Below are positions 8,873 to 15,396 of a stretch of DNA of 16,572 nt, one piece after another (the stretch's first letter is position 1; the number at the start of each line of letters is the position of its first letter). Below the pieces are notes generated by a model. The model saw nothing but the letters and a program-made list of their open reading frames with translations. It was not told the origin of the DNA and did no database searches. The position numbers were made by a program, and so were the translations under genes. This DNA comes from Burkholderiales bacterium (GTDB lineage Bacteria; Pseudomonadota; Gammaproteobacteria; Burkholderiales; Burkholderiaceae_F), in assembly GCA_024641225.1 (NCBI GenBank), contig JAHEDN010000014.1, positions 1 to 16,572 on the forward strand, written 5' to 3'.

Positions 8873-9624
8873 CAATTCGGGCCGCGCTGCAGCCACTGTT
8901 CAACGCTCCCCATCTGGCCGCAATGAGTCAGGTCGATCTGCAGGGGCGTGATCGACACGTAACCGTTCTCTACGGCGTGGAAGTCGGTGCCCGGCCCCGC
9001 ATCCTTCGCCACGCCGGCCGCGCCGATCCAGTAGATCGGCTCGCCATGCGGGTTGGCTGCCCGAATGACCGGCTCGGAGTGGTGCCGCTTGCCGAGACGC
9101 GTCACTCGCATGCCGCGCAGTTCCTCCCGCGGCCGGTTGGGGATGTTGACATTCAGCAGCACCGGTGCCGGCAGCGGATCGCGCAGAAAACGTGCGACCA
9201 CGTCGGCAGCAACGTCGGCGGCGGCGTCCAGGTGCGCGTGGCCCTTTTCGATCTGGGAAAAGGCGATCGCCGGCACGCCGAAAAGGTATCCCTCCATCGC
9301 CGCTGCGACCGTACCGGAATAGATCGTGTCATCGCCCATGTTCTGGCCGTTGTTGATGCCGGCCACAATCAGGTCGGGCCGCTGGTCGAGCAGTCCGGTC
9401 AGCGCGATGTGCACGCAGTCGGTGGGCGTTCCGTTGACGTACCTGAAGCCGTTGGTCGCCTCGCGCACCGTCAGGGGCCGGCTGAGCGTCAGTGAATTGC
9501 TCGCGCCACTGTGGTTCGACTCGGGCGCGATCACGAAGATCTCACCGAGGCCGCGCATGCGATCGGCCAGAGCCGCCAGGCCGGGCGCGAGGTAGCCATC
9601 GTCGTTGGCAACGAGTATGCGCAT
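8872..9624 (-). CDS. surE: 5'/3'-nucleotidase (survival protein) SurE
   Basis: SurE is a metal-dependent nucleotidase that removes phosphate from 5'- and 3'-nucleoside monophosphates and some polyphosphate, and is linked to stationary-phase survival. The 250-residue protein opens with MRILVANDDGYLAPG, holding the catalytic metal pair Asp-Asp (ANDDG). It also shows APESNHSGASNSLTLSRPL, with the conserved Ser/Asn metal ligands, and SGINxG-type GINNGQNMGDDTIYSGTVAAA. The ATG at 9624 gives the canonical N-terminus; a TTG two codons earlier would add only two residues. Unusually, no purine-rich ribosome-binding site precedes it: upstream is the T-tract of the tRNA-Pro terminator, and the ATG sits in the 12-base palindrome TGCGCATGCGCA (9618-9629). 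How it is transcribed and initiated is not clear from sequence. Confidence 0.95.
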   Translation of the reverse strand: MRILVANDDGYLAPGLAALADRMRGLGEIFVIAPESNHSGASNSLTLSRPLTVREATNGFRYVNGTPTDCVHIALTGLLDQRPDLIVAGINNGQNMGDDTIYSGTVAAAMEGYLFGVPAIAFSQIEKGHAHLDAAADVAADVVARFLRDPLPAPVLLNVNIPNRPREELRGMRVTRLGKRHHSEPVIRAANPHGEPIYWIGAAGVAKDAGPGTDFHAVENGYVSITPLQIDLTHCGQMGSVEQWLQRGPN

Positions 9625-9628
9625 GCGC

Positions 9629-9668
9629 AAAAAAAGAAAAAGCCGGCGTGCGCACCGCGCACACCGGC
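9629..9668 (-). terminator. Intrinsic terminator of tRNA-Pro
   Basis: On the minus strand a 12-bp stem (GCCGGTGTGCGC with GCGCACGCCGGC, one G-U wobble, loop GGT; 9642-9668) is followed by TTTTTCTTTTTTT (9629-9641). It begins 17 bases past the tRNA CCA end. This is a textbook rho-independent terminator. The surE ATG lies only four bases beyond the T-run, so surE must be reached by read-through or by a promoter I cannot see. Confidence 0.92.
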
Positions 9669-9685
9669 CTTTGCAGGATTACCCG

Positions 9686-9763
<78 letters not shown>

Positions 9764-9772
9764 TCGGCGCGG

Positions 9773-9778
9773 ATTGTA
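9773..9778 (-). promoter_or_regulatory. -10 element of the tRNA-Pro promoter
   Basis: TACAAT on the minus strand differs from the consensus TATAAT by one base and ends 10 bases before the mature tRNA 5' end, the spacing expected for a short tRNA leader. No good -35 hexamer lies 16-18 bases upstream (GGGGAG-like, inside the end of the MerR-type gene), so the promoter may depend on other contacts. The sequence after it (CCGCGCCG) is GC-rich, like a stringent discriminator. Confidence 0.6.
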
Positions 9779-9789
9779 CACGCCGCACT

Positions 9790-10170
9790 TCACATCTCCC
9801 CTCGCAGGACATCGCGCAGCGAGAGCAGTTCGCGTCTGACTTCGGCAAGCGACAACTGGGCATTCTGCGACGCACGTCGCCCGCCATTTCGGCCACCCTC
9901 GAGCTTGTTGCGCGCGCCACTGATCGTGTAACCCTGCTCATAGAGCAACTCGCGGATTCGGCGCACGAGCAGTACTTCGTGATGCTGGTAGTAGCGGCGG
10001 TTGCCTCGCCGCTTGATCGGTTTCAGCTGGGTAAATTCCTGCTCCCAGTAGCGCAGCACGTGCGGCTTCACGCGGCACAGATCGCTCACTTCGCCAATCG
10101 TGAAGTAGCGCTTGGCCGGAATGGCCGGAAGGGCGCCAGCGTCGTCAACCATCACGTTCGAGCGCAGCAT
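9790..10170 (-). CDS. MerR-family transcriptional regulator next to ihfA
   Basis: The 126-residue protein has an N-terminal MerR winged helix-turn-helix: YFTIGEVSDLCRVKPHVLRYWEQEF (about residues 22-46) followed by the wing RRGNRRYYQHHEV and the helix VRRIRELLYEQGYTISGARNKL. A short C-terminal helix (about 104-126, LAEVRRELLSLRDVL) is suited to an antiparallel dimer coiled coil. There is no cysteine cluster or effector domain of the metal- or drug-sensing MerR types, so the signal is unknown. The gene lies 38 bases after ihfA and is often found there in gamma- and betaproteobacteria. The ATG at 10170 is chosen; a second ATG six codons later (10152) is possible, and neither has a clear Shine-Dalgarno. 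Confidence 0.88.
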   Translation of the reverse strand: MLRSNVMVDDAGALPAIPAKRYFTIGEVSDLCRVKPHVLRYWEQEFTQLKPIKRRGNRRYYQHHEVLLVRRIRELLYEQGYTISGARNKLEGGRNGGRRASQNAQLSLAEVRRELLSLRDVLRGEM

Positions 10171-10208
10171 GGGACCGGGGTGCGGTGACTAGTGGCGGCG
10201 CACTTCGC

Positions 10209-10580
10209 TCAGGTGGCTTCCTGCGAGCGGGAAACGGTCGCCTTCAGCTTCTGGCTGGCGTGGAAGGTCACCACCCGGCGCGCGGAGATCGGGATCTCCT
10301 CGCCGGTCTTCGGGTTCCGGCCCGGCCGCTTCGGTTTGTCGCGCAGCTGGAAATTGCCGAAGCCGGACAGCTTGACCGACTCCCCGCGCTCCAGCGCCAG
10401 ACGGATCTCGTCGAAAAACGCGTCGACCATTTCCTTGGCCTCGCGCTTGTTCAGCCCGAGCCGCTCGAACAGCGCGTCGGCCAGCTCGGCCTTGGTCACG
10501 GTGCGGGCGCCATGGTCCGCTTCGCCGTCGCCTGGCAGGCCCGGCAACTTGAAAGGATTGGCTTCTCGATCGATGCTCAT
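10209..10580 (-). CDS. ihfA: Integration host factor subunit alpha
   Basis: IHF-alpha pairs with IHF-beta to bend DNA sharply at specific sites, acting in transcription, replication and recombination. The 123-residue product matches the family from VTKAELADALFERLGLNKREAKEMV onward, with VKLSGFGNFQLRDKPKRPGRNPKTGE. Pro86 of RPGRNP is the residue expected to insert into the minor groove. It is about 25 residues longer than E. coli IHF-alpha because of an N-terminal extension (residues 1-27, rich in Pro, Gly and Asp). The ATG lies four bases after the pheT stop, which supports the long form; a GTG at 10499 would give the short form, but has no ribosome-binding site. I recall similar extensions in Burkholderia. 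pheT-ihfA is the standard proteobacterial order. Confidence 0.95.
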   Translation of the reverse strand: MSIDREANPFKLPGLPGDGEADHGARTVTKAELADALFERLGLNKREAKEMVDAFFDEIRLALERGESVKLSGFGNFQLRDKPKRPGRNPKTGEEIPISARRVVTFHASQKLKATVSRSQEAT

Positions 10581-10584
10581 TTGG

Positions 10585-13035
10585 CTACTGCCGCAGGCGT
10601 GCGTTCAGGCGGGTGCTCAAGCCTTCGACGATTGCTGCCACTGCTGCTTCGGCCTGTGCTTCCGCCAGGGTGCGCTCAGTATCTTGGAGATGGAGCCTGA
10701 ACGCAAGACTCTTTTCCTTAATTAACATGACGTTAGCGCCCGCTTCCTCGATTCTGCTTGAAGCGCTGACCGGTGGCCGGTACAGATCGAACAAACGGAA
10801 CTGCCGCAAGCATGTCAGCCGCGGGTCAGCCTGCGCCAGTTCACCCACCACGTCGTAGATGCCCTGAAGCAGCACCGATTCATCGAACCAGAGCGCAACA
10901 TCACGTTGGATCTCGGGGAAGCGGGGCACGGCCGTCGCCACAGGCAATGCAACCGGCAGCAGCCGCTCGGCGTCGATCTCGAACAGAACCGGCGACCGCG
11001 GCAACTCGTATTTCTGCCGCCAGCGCGGGTGCAACTCGCCGATCCATCCGACCGGCTCGCCGGCCAGCATCACCCGCGCGCTGCGGCCAGGATGCAGTGC
11101 CGGATGGAGCCCGGACTCGAAGCGGAGCGAGTTTCCCGGCAGCAGGCCTTCGAGGTCACCCTTGACATCGAAAAAGTCGGCCTCTCGACTGGCTTTCCCC
11201 CACTGCTCGTCGTCGGCCGTCCCGTACGCAAGGGCGGCGAGCCTCACTGGCTGGTGAATGCCACGTACGCTGAGCGGCCCTTCCGCCGTCGAGCCGTCGC
11301 GCAGGAACACGCGGCCGAGTTCAAAGATGCGGACCCTGTTGGCCTTCCGGTTGAGGTTGTACTTGAGCGCGGCGACGAGACCTCCGATCAGGCTCGTGCG
11401 CATGACACCGAACTGGCTGGCAATCGGATTGAGCACGCGGATCGGTTCGTCGGCACCGCTGAAATCCTTCTCCCACTGCGCCTCGACGAACGAGTAGTTG
11501 ACCAGTTCCTGATATCCGGCGGCGACGAGGTGCTGGCGCAGGCCGTGCTGCGTTCGGCGAGCCTCGGGCCGGCTGTGCATCACTATCGGCGCGTTCGGCG
11601 GCTGCGCCGGGATCCGCTCGAAGCCCCACAGGCGCGCGACCTCCTCGATCAGGTCCTCTTCGATGACCAGGTCGAAGCGATACGGCGGCGGCGTCACCAC
11701 GACCCGGTCCGACTGCCGATCGAACGCCAGGCCGAGCCGCCGCAGCACGTCGGCGATCTCGTCGTCGGTGACCGCCACACCGAGCACCTTGCGGCAGCGC
11801 TCGGTTCGCATCGTCACCGGATGCCGCTCGGGCAGTGCCACGATCTGGTCGTCGACCGGGCCCATCCGGGTCGTCGGCGTGCCACAGATGTCGAGCAGCA
11901 ACCGTGTGATGTACTCGATGTGCTCGACCGTCGTCGAATAGTCGACACCGCGCTCGAACCGGTGCGCCGCGTCGGTGCTGAAATTGAATCGGCGGGCGCG
12001 GCCCTGGATCGCCTCCGGCCACCAGAACGCCGCCTCGACGTAGACGTCGGTCGTTTCCAGCGTCACTGCAGTTGCTTCGCCACCCATCACGCCGGCCAGC
12101 GCCTCGACGCCGCGGTCATCGGCAATCACGCCGACCCAGTCGTCGACGGTCACGGTTTGCCCGTTGAGCAGCTCGACCATCTCGCCGGCGCGGCCCCAGC
12201 GGACCTGAAGCTGCCCTTGCACCTTGGCGAGGTCGAACACGTGCGATGGCCTGCCGAGTTCGAGCATCACGTAGTTGGAGATGTCCACCAGCGCCGATAT
12301 CGAGCGCTGACCGCTGCGCTCCAGCCGCTGTTTCATCCACGGCGGTGTCGGAGCTTTCGCGTCCAGGCCACGGATCACGCGGCCCGAGAAGCGTCCGCAA
12401 AGATCCGGCGCCAGTACGCGAACTGCAAGGCGATCGTCGATCGTGGCAGTCACTGAAGCAAACGACGGCGCACGCAGCGGCACCCCGGTGATTGCCGCCA
12501 GTTCCCGCGCCACGCCGACCACGCTCAGGCAGTCGCCACGATTCGGCGTCAACTTGATCGTGATCTTCCGCTCGTCGAGCAGCAAATACCGGCGAAGGTC
12601 GCGGCCCACCGGCGCATCGGCGGGCAGGATCAGCAGTCCTTCATGGTCCTCGGACAGGCCGAGTTCGCGCGCTGAGCAGAGCATGCCCTGCGAGACGACA
12701 CCGCGCATCTTCGCTTCCCTGATCGCAAAGCCGCCGGGCAGTTGAGCGCCCGCAAGGGCGCAGGGAACACGAATGCCGGTGCTGACGTTCGGCGCGCCGC
12801 AGACGATCGTCAGTTCGGTGCCGGTGCCGACATCGACCCGGCATACGGTGAGTTTGTCGGCATCCGGATGTCGCGCGACGGAAAGGACCTTCGCGACGAC
12901 CACGTGGGAGAACGGAGGCGCCACCGGAACGCTCTCGTCGACTTCGAGTCCGGCCATCGTCAGCGCATCGGCCAGCGCGTCGGAGTCGAGCGCCGGGTCC
13001 GCGTAGGCGCGCAGCCACGATTCGGGGAATTGCAT
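10585..13035 (-). CDS. pheT: Phenylalanyl-tRNA synthetase beta subunit
   Basis: PheT is the large subunit of the (alpha-beta)2 PheRS and carries the tRNA-binding and editing domains. The 816-residue protein is full length. The order of domains is an N-terminal part (MQFPESWLRAYADPALDSDALADALTMAGLEV), an EMAP-like tRNA-binding domain (about 41-150, VAKVLSVARHPDADKLTVCRVDVG), the B3/B4 editing region (about 200-400, with RSISALVDISNYVMLELGRPSHVFDLAK), the B5 DNA-binding-like domain (about 405-475), the catalytic-like core with PxPYRFD and MRTSLIGGL, and the C-terminal FDX-ACB domain (about 720-815, PRFPEIQRDVALWF). It follows pheS after 21 bases and precedes ihfA by four. Confidence 0.97.
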   Translation of the reverse strand: MQFPESWLRAYADPALDSDALADALTMAGLEVDESVPVAPPFSHVVVAKVLSVARHPDADKLTVCRVDVGTGTELTIVCGAPNVSTGIRVPCALAGAQLPGGFAIREAKMRGVVSQGMLCSARELGLSEDHEGLLILPADAPVGRDLRRYLLLDERKITIKLTPNRGDCLSVVGVARELAAITGVPLRAPSFASVTATIDDRLAVRVLAPDLCGRFSGRVIRGLDAKAPTPPWMKQRLERSGQRSISALVDISNYVMLELGRPSHVFDLAKVQGQLQVRWGRAGEMVELLNGQTVTVDDWVGVIADDRGVEALAGVMGGEATAVTLETTDVYVEAAFWWPEAIQGRARRFNFSTDAAHRFERGVDYSTTVEHIEYITRLLLDICGTPTTRMGPVDDQIVALPERHPVTMRTERCRKVLGVAVTDDEIADVLRRLGLAFDRQSDRVVVTPPPYRFDLVIEEDLIEEVARLWGFERIPAQPPNAPIVMHSRPEARRTQHGLRQHLVAAGYQELVNYSFVEAQWEKDFSGADEPIRVLNPIASQFGVMRTSLIGGLVAALKYNLNRKANRVRIFELGRVFLRDGSTAEGPLSVRGIHQPVRLAALAYGTADDEQWGKASREADFFDVKGDLEGLLPGNSLRFESGLHPALHPGRSARVMLAGEPVGWIGELHPRWRQKYELPRSPVLFEIDAERLLPVALPVATAVPRFPEIQRDVALWFDESVLLQGIYDVVGELAQADPRLTCLRQFRLFDLYRPPVSASSRIEEAGANVMLIKEKSLAFRLHLQDTERTLAEAQAEAAVAAIVEGLSTRLNARLRQ

Positions 13036-13056
13036 CGTCGCTCGCTCCGCCGAGGA

Positions 13057-14073
13057 TCAGTTGAACTGCGCCAGAAAGCGCAGGTCGCCCTCGAAGAAAA
13101 GGCGCAGGTCGTCGACGCCGTAGCGCAGCATCGTCAGCCGCTCGAGACCGGAGCCGAACGCGAAGCCGATATGGCGCTCGGGATCGAGGCCGAAATTGCG
13201 CACGACGCCCGGGTGTACCTGTCCGGCGCCGGAGATCTCCAGCCACCTTCCTTGCAGCGCGCCGCTGGTGAACATCATGTCGATCTCGGCCGACGGCTCG
13301 GTGAAGGGAAAAAAGGAAGGACGGAAGCGCACCTGCAGGTCGTCCGTCTCGAAGAAGCGGCGCATAAAGTCCGTGTAGACCGCTTTCAGGTCAGCGAAGC
13401 TGATGTGCTCGTCGATCCAAAGCCCTTCGACCTGGTGGAACATCGGCGAGTGCGTGGCATCGGAGTCGACCCGATAGGTTCGGCCGAGTGCGATGACCTT
13501 GATCGGCGGCCTGTGCATGCGCGCATAGCGCACCTGCATCGGACTGGTATGCGTACGCAGCAGCAGTGGCTTTCCGTGCTCGTCGCTGGCGTCGACGTAG
13601 AAAGTGTCCTGCATTGATCGCGCCGGATGGTTCTCGGGATTGTTCAGCGCGGTGAAGTTGTACCAGTCGTTTTCGATCTCGGGTCCGTCGGCCAGGTCGA
13701 AACCGATCGAGCCGAAGATCTCCTCGACGCGCTGCCAGGTGCGGATCACCGGATGAATACCCCCCGAACTGCGTCGGCGACCGGGCAGCGTGACATCGAT
13801 CGCTTCCTGGGCCAGGCGCGCGTTGAGGTCCGCTTCGGCCAGTTCAGCGCGGCGCTGTTCGAGCAGGTGCTCGATGCGCTCCTTGGCGGCGTTGATGCGC
13901 GCGCCCTGGCTGCGCTTCTCCTCGGCTGACAGCTTGGCCAGGCCTTTGAGCAGTTCAGTCAGGCGGCCGCCCTTGCCGAGGAAGCGGGCCTTCTCGTTTT
14001 CCAGCGCAGCAGGTTGCGTGGCCGCGGCGAAGGCAGCCTGCGCGGCGCGGATCAGTTCTTCAGGGTCGGTCAT
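13057..14073 (-). CDS. pheS: Phenylalanyl-tRNA synthetase alpha subunit
   Basis: PheS is the catalytic subunit of PheRS. The 338-residue protein has an N-terminal coiled coil that contacts tRNA (about residues 1-85), then the class II core: DVTLPGRRRSSGGIHPVIRT, motif 2 around LLRTHTSPMQVRYARMHRPPIKVIALGRTYRVDSDATHSPMFHQVEG, and motif 3 at the end (GFAFGSGLERLTMLRYGVDDLR). HSPMFHQ is the usual substrate-binding signature. The ATG at 14073 gives the normal N-terminus MTDPEELI. It lacks a Shine-Dalgarno; a pyrimidine-rich stretch stands in front of it. A 93-base leader with two hairpins separates it from rplT, suggesting regulation separate from the ribosomal protein genes. Confidence 0.97.
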   Translation of the reverse strand: MTDPEELIRAAQAAFAAATQPAALENEKARFLGKGGRLTELLKGLAKLSAEEKRSQGARINAAKERIEHLLEQRRAELAEADLNARLAQEAIDVTLPGRRRSSGGIHPVIRTWQRVEEIFGSIGFDLADGPEIENDWYNFTALNNPENHPARSMQDTFYVDASDEHGKPLLLRTHTSPMQVRYARMHRPPIKVIALGRTYRVDSDATHSPMFHQVEGLWIDEHISFADLKAVYTDFMRRFFETDDLQVRFRPSFFPFTEPSAEIDMMFTSGALQGRWLEISGAGQVHPGVVRNFGLDPERHIGFAFGSGLERLTMLRYGVDDLRLFFEGDLRFLAQFN

Positions 14074-14080
14074 GGCGCAG

Positions 14081-14114
14081 AAAGAAACGGGGCCCGGCGG
14101 CTAGGCCAGGCCCC
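14081..14114 (-). terminator. Terminator-like hairpin just before pheS (possible attenuator)
   Basis: A 10-bp stem with one G-U wobble, GGGGCCTGGC / GCCGGGCCCC, with a six-base loop (CTAGCC), is followed by GTTTCTTT and then the pheS ATG eight bases later. The stem is strong; the T-run is broken by C, so termination would be partial. In E. coli pheST is controlled by attenuation in its leader, which makes this place a natural candidate, but the sequence alone does not prove it. Confidence 0.45.
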
Positions 14115-14123
14115 ATCTTGATC

Positions 14124-14161
14124 AAAAGGTTCCGGTGCGAAGTTCGATTACCGCACCGGAA
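14124..14161 (-). terminator. Hairpin directly after rplT, followed by a short T-run
   Basis: Arms TTCCGGTGCG and CGCACCGGAA pair perfectly over 10 bp around a 12-base loop, starting five bases after the rplT stop, and are followed by CCTTTTG. With only four T residues it may be a weak terminator, an mRNA 3'-end stabiliser, or one half of a leader that precedes pheS. Confidence 0.4.
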
Positions 14162-14166
14162 GCGGA

Positions 14167-14526
14167 TCAGGTGGACAGACTGGTCTTGACCTGGTCGACG
14201 ACTGCCGCGAAGCCAGGCTTGTCGAGCACCGCCATGTCGGCCAGCACCTTGCGGTCGATCTCGATAGCCGCCTTCTTCAGCCCTGCCATGAAGGCCGAGT
14301 AGGTCAGTCCCTGTTCGCGCACAGCCGCATTGATGCGGGCGATCCACAGCGCCCGGAAAACACGCTTGCGCGCGCGCCGATCGCGGTACGCGTACTGCCC
14401 CGCCTTCATCACCGCCTGTTTGGCAACGCGGTAGACGTTCTTGCGCCGCTGCGTGAACCCCTTGGCCTTGGCAAGGACCTTCTTGTGCCGCGCACGCGCG
14501 GTCACACCACGTTTTACTCGAGGCAT
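14167..14526 (-). CDS. rplT: 50S ribosomal protein L20
   Basis: L20 binds 23S rRNA early in large-subunit assembly and, in E. coli, also represses translation of its own operon. The 119-residue product has the usual length and N-terminus (MPRVKRGVTARARHKKVLAKAKG), a long basic first half with many Arg and Lys, and the globular second half with FRALWIARINAAVREQGLTYSAFMAGLKKA. A strong ribosome-binding site (GAGGAG) lies before the ATG. rpmI ends 11 bases upstream, so the two are one translational unit, in the conserved infC-rpmI-rplT order. Confidence 0.98.
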   Translation of the reverse strand: MPRVKRGVTARARHKKVLAKAKGFTQRRKNVYRVAKQAVMKAGQYAYRDRRARKRVFRALWIARINAAVREQGLTYSAFMAGLKKAAIEIDRKVLADMAVLDKPGFAAVVDQVKTSLST

Positions 14527-14537
14527 CTTGGCTCCTC

Positions 14538-14735
14538 TTAGGCGTAAGGCAGCATGCGCTTGACGGCAGCCACGTCGGAATCGTGCATCTGCACCGTGCC
14601 ACGTAGATGGCGCTTGTTCTTGGTGGTGCGCTTGGTCAGGATGTGACGTTTCGTCGCCTGACCTCGCTTGATCGATCCGCTGGCGCGAACGACGAATCGC
14701 TTCGCCGCGGCCTTCTTGGTCTTCATCTTGGGCAT
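14538..14735 (-). CDS. rpmI: 50S ribosomal protein L35
   Basis: L35 is a small basic protein of the large ribosomal subunit. The 65-residue product shows the family pattern MPKMKTKKAAAKRFVVRASG near the start and GQATKRHILTKRTTKNKRHLRG in the middle. The ATG at 14735 has a near-perfect Shine-Dalgarno (GAGGAGGG) six bases upstream, so the longer open frame reaching to 14909 can be dismissed. It is preceded by a 113-base leader after infC that may hold a regulatory structure. Confidence 0.98.
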   Translation of the reverse strand: MPKMKTKKAAAKRFVVRASGSIKRGQATKRHILTKRTTKNKRHLRGTVQMHDSDVAAVKRMLPYA

Positions 14736-14848
14736 TTTGCCCTCCTCTAATTTGATGAGCGCAGGCGCCCCGGAGGGACTTTTGTGGCCCGCGTTCACTT
14801 GTTGGCGCCGCCGGTGGGAGACCAATCCCGCCGGCAGCGGCGAAAAAC
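14736..14848 (-). promoter_or_regulatory. Leader between infC and rpmI, possible L20 autoregulatory region
   Basis: This 113-base spacer is large for an otherwise tight operon. It contains a hairpin with arms 14826-14835 and 14810-14819 (GCCGG, a mismatch, then GGGA pairing with TCCC; loop TTGGTC). Two copies of the self-complementary GGCGCC (14804-14809 and 14764-14769) could pair with each other over a distance and bring the rpmI ribosome-binding site near a stem. In E. coli, L20 represses rpmI-rplT by binding long-range structures in this region. I infer a similar role here from place and size; I have not shown that the L20-site sequence is present. Confidence 0.3.
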
Positions 14849-15370
14849 CTACTTTTTCTTCTTCGGCGCCAGCACCATCACCATCTGCCGGCCCTCGAGC
14901 CTGGGCCACGATTCGACCTGCGCAATCTCCTCGGTCTCGCCCTTGATCCGCTCCAGCAGGCGCACACCGAACTCCTGGTGCGCCATCTCACGGCCGCGGA
15001 ACCGCAGCGTCACCTTTGCCTTGTCGCCCTCGGCCAGGAACTCCTTCAGCTTGCGCATCTTGGTCAGGTAATCGTTCTCGTCGGTCTGCGGACGGAACTT
15101 GACCTCCTTGACCTGGATGACCTTCTGCTTCAGCCGCGCCTCGTGCGCCTTCTTCTGCTCCTGGTACTTGAACTTGCCGTAATCCATCAAGCGACAGACT
15201 GGCGGCACGGCGGTGGGAGAAATCTCCACAAGATCGACTTCGTTCTCGTCCGACAGCCGGAAGGCGTCGGCGAGCGTGACGATGCCGAGTTGCTCCCCTT
15301 CGACGCCGATCAGGCGTACTTCGGGCACCGAGATCTCGCGGTTGATGCGGTGCGTTTGTTCCTGTGCGAT
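14849..15370 (-). CDS. infC: Translation initiation factor IF-3, AUC start codon
   Basis: IF-3 keeps the subunits apart and rejects wrong start codons in the 30S initiation complex. Read from an ATC at 15370 the product has 173 residues. Its N-domain includes HRINREISVPEVRLIGVEGEQLGIV, then a Lys-rich linker (YQEQKKAHEARLKQKVIQVKEVKFRP) and the C-domain KVTLRFRGREMAHQ, ending MVLAPKKKK. The GTG at 15328 would drop the conserved HRINREI segment, and no ATG, GTG or TTG lies upstream in frame with a fitting N-terminus. GGAG lies nine bases before the ATC. Rare AUU/AUC starts on infC are the known basis of its autoregulation: IF-3 rejects its own start codon. It lies 26 bases after thrS. Confidence 0.92.
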   Translation of the reverse strand: MAQEQTHRINREISVPEVRLIGVEGEQLGIVTLADAFRLSDENEVDLVEISPTAVPPVCRLMDYGKFKYQEQKKAHEARLKQKVIQVKEVKFRPQTDENDYLTKMRKLKEFLAEGDKAKVTLRFRGREMAHQEFGVRLLERIKGETEEIAQVESWPRLEGRQMVMVLAPKKKK

Positions 15371-15396
15371 GGTTCCTGACTCCGAAAAAGACGATC

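Noticed and set aside
7990..9495. 501-codon plus-strand open frame
   Set aside because: It crosses nlpD, pcm and surE on the opposite strand, has low-complexity Arg/Ala-rich sequence, and no plausible start signal or homology that I recognise.
10906..12456. 516-codon plus-strand open frame
   Set aside because: It is antisense to pheT, rich in Arg, His and Asp with no recognisable domain, and fits the shadow frame expected opposite a GC-rich gene.
14060..14602. 180-codon minus-strand frame across rpmI, rplT and the pheS leader
   Set aside because: Most of it is an out-of-frame shadow of rpmI and rplT; only its last 18 codons fall in a non-coding leader and are treated as a separate finding.
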